NCBI GenBank assembly: GCA_902773475.1
Contig: CACYEO010000104.1
Coordinates: 1-9,913 of the forward strand
Length of the DNA: 9,913 bases
Origin: an uncultured bacterium
GTDB lineage: Bacteria; Verrucomicrobiota; Kiritimatiellia; RFP12; UBA1067
Direction: 5' to 3'
Under the pieces are notes generated by a model. That model saw nothing but the letters and a program-made list of their open reading frames with translations. It was not told where the DNA came from and did not search any database. Both the position numbers and the translations under genes were made by a program. Positions 5,977 through 9,913 of this stretch are shown here, piece after piece; position 1 is the first letter of the stretch, and the number at the start of each line of letters is the position of its first letter.

Positions 5977-6006
5977 TTGCACTGGCGGGGGTGCGGGTGG
6001 TAAACT
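5977..6006 (+). promoter_or_regulatory. Promoter of the rimO operon, near-leaderless
   Basis: TTGCAC (5977-5982), an 18-bp spacer and TAAACT (6001-6006) fit a sigma-70-type promoter. TGG immediately before the -10 gives an extended -10 element. Transcription should begin around 6013-6016, essentially at the ATG at 6016, and there is no SD before that ATG. A leaderless or near-leaderless rimO mRNA is therefore likely. This is the whole 43-bp gap between nadD and rimO. Confidence 0.6.
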
Positions 6007-6015
6007 CGCGTCCGC

Positions 6016-7371
6016 ATGAAGAAGACCGCGAAAAACATTTCAGTGGGGCTTGTAAGCCTTGGATGCGCCAAGAACGCCGTGGATCTGCAGGTCATGGCGG
6101 GAACGCTGCGCAAAGCCGGATTCACGCTTGCGCCGTCGCCCGACGACTGCGACGCGGTGATCGTGAACACGTGCGGATTCATCCGCTCCGCCTGCGAGGA
6201 GGCAGTCGCCGAAATCGGCCGCGCGTGCGAATTGAAGCGCGCCGGGCGCGTACGCGCAGTCGTGGCGGCGGGATGCTTCGTGCAGAGATACCGCGAAGAC
6301 CTCCGGGGGCTTTTCCCCGAAGTGGACGCTTTCGCCGGGATCGACGCCGTGTCCGGCATCGCCGGGATCGTGCGCGGCGCGCTGGCGCATTCCGCCGCCG
6401 GGCGGAGCGCCGCGGTTCCGTGCAGTTTCGGCAAAGGGCTTCCGTCCGGCCTGTTCAATCCGCCCGAACCGGCGCTGCGCTTCACCGGGCGCGCGTTCGC
6501 GTACCTGAAGATCGCGGAAGGCTGCGCCCACCGCTGCGCATACTGCGCGATTCCTTCCATACGCGGCAACTGCAGATCGCGCAGGATGGCGGACATCCTG
6601 CGCGAAGCCCGCACGCTCGTCGCGACCGGCGTGAAAGAGCTGGACATAATCGCGCAGGATCCGCTTCTGTGGGGCCGGGATCTCGATCGCGGCCGCCGCG
6701 GCATAACCGATCTCCTGCGCGCGCTGGACGGAATCGAAGGCGATTTCCGCACGCGCCTGCTGTACGCGTACCCGTCGGAAGTGACGGATCCGCTGCTTGA
6801 ATGGATGGCGGAATCCCCGAGGGCGCTCAAATACCTCGACGTCCCGGTCCAGCACACCGTGCCGGAGGTACTGAAGGCGATGAACCGCGGCGCGGCGGTC
6901 GAAGCCACGCTCGGAATCGCGGAAAGGGCGCGCGCGGCGGTTCCCGGCGTGACGCTGCGCACCACTGTGATGACAGGCTTCCCCGGCGAAACGGAAAAGC
7001 GTTTCGCGCGGATGCTCGAAGATCTCGAACGCATGGATTTCGACTATCTCGGCGTGTTTGCGTTTTCGCCCGAAGAGGGGACGCCCGCCGCCGCCATGAA
7101 AAACCGTCCGCCGCGCAAAGCGGCGGAGGAGCGCGCCGCCGCGATCGAAGCGATGCAGTCGCGCGCCTGGAAGAAGAAAGCACGCGCCATGAAAGGCGCG
7201 GTGAAGGATGCGCTGGTCGTGGCGCCGGGAATCGCCCGCCTTGAATCGCAGGCGCCGGACGTCGACGGCGCGACGGAATTTTCGGGCGGCTCGCCCGCCG
7301 TCGGCGAAACCGTCCGCGTGCGCATAACCGGAAATCGCGGATACGACTTCCTCGCGGAGATCGCGAAGTGA
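6016..7371 (+). CDS. rimO: Ribosomal protein S12 methylthiotransferase RimO
   Basis: A radical-SAM enzyme that adds a methylthio group to the conserved aspartate of ribosomal protein S12. It has 451 residues, normal for the family. The N-terminal methylthiotransferase domain carries the auxiliary cluster cysteines Cys17 (SLGCAKN), Cys53 (NTCGF) and Cys87 (AAGCF). The radical-SAM core begins at AYLKIAEGCAHRCAYCAIP, with Cys170, Cys174 and Cys177 as CxxxCxxC, followed by IRGNCRSR, VPVQH and LRTTVMTGFPGET (314-326). A TRAM domain ends the protein (about 380-451). RimO is favoured over MiaB by the IAEGC and IAIPSIRG-type context and by IAQD, although the canonical IAQDTTxYG reads IAQDPLLWG here and the first motif reads VDLQ in place of VDSE. 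A promoter lies directly upstream with no SD. The stop overlaps the GTG start of the antiporter gene. Confidence 0.93.
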   Translation: MKKTAKNISVGLVSLGCAKNAVDLQVMAGTLRKAGFTLAPSPDDCDAVIVNTCGFIRSACEEAVAEIGRACELKRAGRVRAVVAAGCFVQRYREDLRGLFPEVDAFAGIDAVSGIAGIVRGALAHSAAGRSAAVPCSFGKGLPSGLFNPPEPALRFTGRAFAYLKIAEGCAHRCAYCAIPSIRGNCRSRRMADILREARTLVATGVKELDIIAQDPLLWGRDLDRGRRGITDLLRALDGIEGDFRTRLLYAYPSEVTDPLLEWMAESPRALKYLDVPVQHTVPEVLKAMNRGAAVEATLGIAERARAAVPGVTLRTTVMTGFPGETEKRFARMLEDLERMDFDYLGVFAFSPEEGTPAAAMKNRPPRKAAEERAAAIEAMQSRAWKKKARAMKGAVKDALVVAPGIARLESQAPDVDGATEFSGGSPAVGETVRVRITGNRGYDFLAEIAK

Positions 7372-9422
7372 CCGATGCCGCGGTTTTCTTCCGCGATCTG
7401 GCGGTGATGATGGCCGTGACCGGCGCGACCGCGGCGGTCTTCTCGAAACTGGGCTGGCCGAAAGTCCTGGGGTTCATCGCCGCAGGCGTGCTGATGAGCG
7501 GCCACACCTGGGGCGGCCCGCTGCTTGTGGACGAAAAGTCCGTCCAGACGATCGGACAGCTCGGAATCGTGTTCCTGATGTTTTCGCTGGGGCTGGAATT
7601 CAGCATCGCGTCCATGCGCAGAGTCGGGCACGTGGCGGTGCCAACGGCGTTCATAGACGCGGGGTTGATGGTCTGGTTCGGATATCTCGCCGGGACGCGC
7701 ATATTCGGATGGGGGCGCGTGCAGGCGCTGTTCCTGGGCGTGGCGATCTGCGATTCCGCCACTACGCTTCTTTCCAAGACGATCGAAGAGATGAACTGGA
7801 GCGGCAGGCCGTTCACGCGCTACATCTTCGGCACTACGATAATGGAGGACATAATCTGCGTGGGGCTGCTCGCGGCGGCCACCGGCGTTGCAGGCGGCGG
7901 CGGAGACGGGCTTTCCGGCGCGGGCATGGCGTTCGGCAGGCTCGCGCTGTTCCTCGCCGGCGTCATCGTGATAGGAATGGCGAGGATGCCGCGCACGCTC
8001 GACAAACTGCGCCGCAGCGGGCGCGAGACTGTCATGCTGGCTACGCTCGGGTTCTGCTTCCTGGTTTCATACATCGCGGACCTCCTTGAAATCGGAGTGG
8101 CGCTGGGGGCGTTCGTATCGGGCGTGATATGCGCGTCGTCGAGCGTGCGCGACGAACTCCAGGCGATGGTCGATTCCCTGCGCACGATGTTCGCGGCGGT
8201 GTTCTTCGTGGCGATCGGACTGCTCGTCAATCCCGCGGTCTGCGCCGACAACTGGCTCGCGATACTTTCGGTGACGCTTCTCGTCCTCGTCGGCAAGTTC
8301 CTGAACGTGACCGTGGCGTCGCTCCTGACGGGGCAGTCGGTGAAGAACTCCGTGCAGACCGGCATGGGGCTTGCGCAGATAGGGGAGTTCGCCTACATGG
8401 CGGCGATGATATACATATCCATGTCCGGGCGCGCGGACGATCCGATGTACCAGATAGTGGTCGGCGCGTCGCTCGCGACGACCGTCTTGAACCCGGTTCT
8501 CCTGAAACTGTCCGACCCGGTCGGCGACTGGTGCGAACGCAACCAGCCGGCGAAATTCCGCAAGATGATGGCGAACTACTCCGGATGGCTCGAACGGTTC
8601 CGCACGGCCCGCCCGCCCAGCCGCCAGAAGCTGTTTCTGCGCGTCTACGCGGGCGCCATGCTGCTCGCCTGGACCGTGCTTTTCATAGGATACGCGGTCT
8701 GCGGATATGTGGCGAAATTCGATTTCTCCCGCTTCGGCGCGCCCATGGAGGCCAACAAGCGGCTCATACTGTGCCTAGCGGCGAACACGGCCGCGCTGCT
8801 GCCTTTGATATATGTTGCGGCCACAGCCCGCAAGCTTGGCAGGCTCGCGGGCGCGCTGGTGGCCGGAACATGGTCCGGGAAGGGCGCGTGGCGGCGCGCG
8901 AGCCAGGGCGTGGTGCGGACGTTCGTGCAGGGCGCGGCCGTATTCGCGACGCTTTTCCTGATGGCGATATCCAACCTTTCCGTCCTGCCGGAGGAAACAT
9001 GGGCGCGCATATCGGTGTTCGCCGTGATAGCGGTGTACGGATTCTTCCACTGGAAGCGCCTGCGCCGCCGCGGCGCGGTGTCGGCGCGCCGCTTCCGCGC
9101 CGCGATCGCGGCCGAAGACCGCCGCGCGGCGAAAAAGGCCGCCGACGCGGCCGCCGCGCCGGTGCCGCCCTTTTCAGGAGTGCGCCAGCGCAAGTTCGCC
9201 ATCCCCGCCGGTTCGCCGTTCGCCGGCGAAACAATCGGCGCGGCCGACATACGCCGCCGCACCGGCGCCACCATAATATGCCTCGAACGCGGCGGCGAGG
9301 CGCACTGGAATCCCGGCCCGGGCTGGATGCTAGCCGCAGGCGACATCCTTTCCGTGATCGCCGACGCCGACAATTTCTCGCGCCTCGAAGCCATCGCTTC
9401 GGCGTCTTCCGCTGAAAAATGA
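7368..9422 (+). CDS. CPA2/Kef-type cation:proton antiporter with extra membrane block and RCK_C domain
   Basis: A 684-residue inner-membrane protein. Residues about 5-385 form the Na+/H+ exchanger (CPA2) core, with the Kef-like LGIVFLMFSLGLEFS (65-79), an acidic pair in IMEDI (Glu160-Asp161) at the transport site, and GLAQIGEFAY (334-343). A second hydrophobic block of four or so helices (about 425-565) follows, then a basic/Ala-rich linker. A C-terminal RCK_C/TrkA_C domain (about 608-676) contains VRQRKFAIPAGSPFAGETI and AAGDILSVIA. The nucleotide-binding RCK_N/TrkA_N domain of KefB and KefC is absent. It would exchange K+ or Na+ for H+; ion choice cannot be read from the sequence. The GTG start overlaps the rimO stop in GTGA, with GGAGA at 7356-7360 as SD. 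Its stop overlaps the azlC ATG. Confidence 0.9.
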   Translation: MTDAAVFFRDLAVMMAVTGATAAVFSKLGWPKVLGFIAAGVLMSGHTWGGPLLVDEKSVQTIGQLGIVFLMFSLGLEFSIASMRRVGHVAVPTAFIDAGLMVWFGYLAGTRIFGWGRVQALFLGVAICDSATTLLSKTIEEMNWSGRPFTRYIFGTTIMEDIICVGLLAAATGVAGGGGDGLSGAGMAFGRLALFLAGVIVIGMARMPRTLDKLRRSGRETVMLATLGFCFLVSYIADLLEIGVALGAFVSGVICASSSVRDELQAMVDSLRTMFAAVFFVAIGLLVNPAVCADNWLAILSVTLLVLVGKFLNVTVASLLTGQSVKNSVQTGMGLAQIGEFAYMAAMIYISMSGRADDPMYQIVVGASLATTVLNPVLLKLSDPVGDWCERNQPAKFRKMMANYSGWLERFRTARPPSRQKLFLRVYAGAMLLAWTVLFIGYAVCGYVAKFDFSRFGAPMEANKRLILCLAANTAALLPLIYVAATARKLGRLAGALVAGTWSGKGAWRRASQGVVRTFVQGAAVFATLFLMAISNLSVLPEETWARISVFAVIAVYGFFHWKRLRRRGAVSARRFRAAIAAEDRRAAKKAADAAAAPVPPFSGVRQRKFAIPAGSPFAGETIGAADIRRRTGATIICLERGGEAHWNPGPGWMLAAGDILSVIADADNFSRLEAIASASSAEK

Positions 9423-9913
9423 AACGCTCCTCCTACATAAGACTGCGGGCTTTCCGCGACTCGCTGCCGATCCTCGCCGGATACGGCTCCATGGGACTCG
9501 CCGCAGGCATACTTCTCGCCGCGAAAGGCGGCCTTTCGCTGGCTCCGCTCTGGGCGTTCCTCTCTTCGGGGCTTTGGGTCTCGGGAACCATGAGTTTCGC
9601 GTGCGTGCCCGAATTCGCCGCGCGGGACGGCATATTCACGATCGCCGCGGCCGTTCTCGCCGTAAACTTCCGCTACGTGTTCTACGGCTTCTCGATGCTC
9701 TCGCGCTGGAAGAACGCCGGACTTACGCGCAAGCTGTACCTGATACTTATGCTCACGGACGAAAACTACGCGCTCGAGACATCCTGCCGCATAAAGGACG
9801 AAAAGAGCTTCCTTTCATACTGCACCGCGCTTTCCCTGCTGAACCATTCGTACTGGGTGTGCGGCGTGACATGCGGCGCGCTCGGCGTCTACGCGCTCGG
9901 CAAGGCGTTCGAC
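9419..9913 (+). CDS. azlC: AzlC-type branched-chain amino acid export permease, partial (3' end outside)
   Basis: An open frame of 165 codons runs off the window, so the C-terminus is missing; the family is usually about 230-250 residues. It begins MKRSSYIRLRAFRDSLPIL and has several hydrophobic helices. Family landmarks are the early GYGSMGLAAG segment, LWVSGTMSFACVPE (the usual SGxxQF region), AVNFRYVFYGFSM (the N-R-Y-x-x-Y-G motif) and LMLTDENYALE, which matches the TDE(x)(F/Y)AL motif of AzlC. AzlC acts with the small AzlD subunit, expected just downstream, to export branched-chain amino acids or analogues. The ATG overlaps the antiporter stop (ATGA) and has no clear SD, so coupled translation is likely. 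The family call is made by motif only. Confidence 0.85.
   Translation, partial: MKRSSYIRLRAFRDSLPILAGYGSMGLAAGILLAAKGGLSLAPLWAFLSSGLWVSGTMSFACVPEFAARDGIFTIAAAVLAVNFRYVFYGFSMLSRWKNAGLTRKLYLILMLTDENYALETSCRIKDEKSFLSYCTALSLLNHSYWVCGVTCGALGVYALGKAFD

Noticed and set aside
5514..7034. Long minus-strand open frame of 506 codons opposite nadD and rimO
   Set aside because: nadD and rimO on the + strand are unmistakable by motifs; the opposite frame has no recognisable domain and low-complexity Arg/Ser/Ala content.

Overview
This is a compact, GC-rich bacterial chromosome segment. All ten supported genes are on the + strand, mostly with gaps of a few bases or short overlaps. No tRNA, rRNA, CRISPR array, integrase or transposase gene is visible. 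The gene set, the GC-rich codon use and the AT-richer dispersed-looking repeat at the left edge would fit an uncultured Verrucomicrobia/Kiritimatiellae-type bacterium. That assignment is an inference from overall impression and is not proven by any marker here.

Layout. (1) 1-355 has no credible gene. It holds an AT-richer element of at least 271 bp: two 120-bp tandem units, each able to fold into a long imperfect hairpin, between imperfect ~22-bp terminal inverted repeats. An extended -10 promoter follows. (2) 356-2186 is a three-gene membrane cassette: an SPFH/YdjI-type protein with a C-terminal zinc ribbon, a small four-helix membrane protein, and a zinc ribbon-TM2 protein. A very stable GC hairpin (2197-2226) closes it. 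(3) 2250-5972 is a second co-directional run: a malic enzyme, a putative lipoprotein with a weak DUF3298/RsiV-like C-terminus, a MalK/UgpC/MsmX-type ABC ATPase without its own permease, and nadD. (4) A promoter in the 43-bp gap at 5973-6015 starts a third run with near-leaderless geometry: rimO, a CPA2/Kef-type cation:proton antiporter with an extra membrane block and a C-terminal RCK_C domain, and the 5' part of an azlC-type permease that runs off the window.

How they work together. The first cassette looks like an envelope-stress or membrane-microdomain module comparable to parts of the Bacillus subtilis ydjFGHI locus. The other two runs mix housekeeping functions (NAD synthesis, ribosomal protein S12 modification, malate decarboxylation) with transport and ion homeostasis, which looks like ordinary operon packing and not one pathway. 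The parts most worth a second look are the repeat element at the left edge, the shared promoter motif at two operon starts, the zinc-ribbon cassette, and the antiporter architecture. I found no convincing evidence of a complete undescribed system such as defence or a secondary-metabolite locus.
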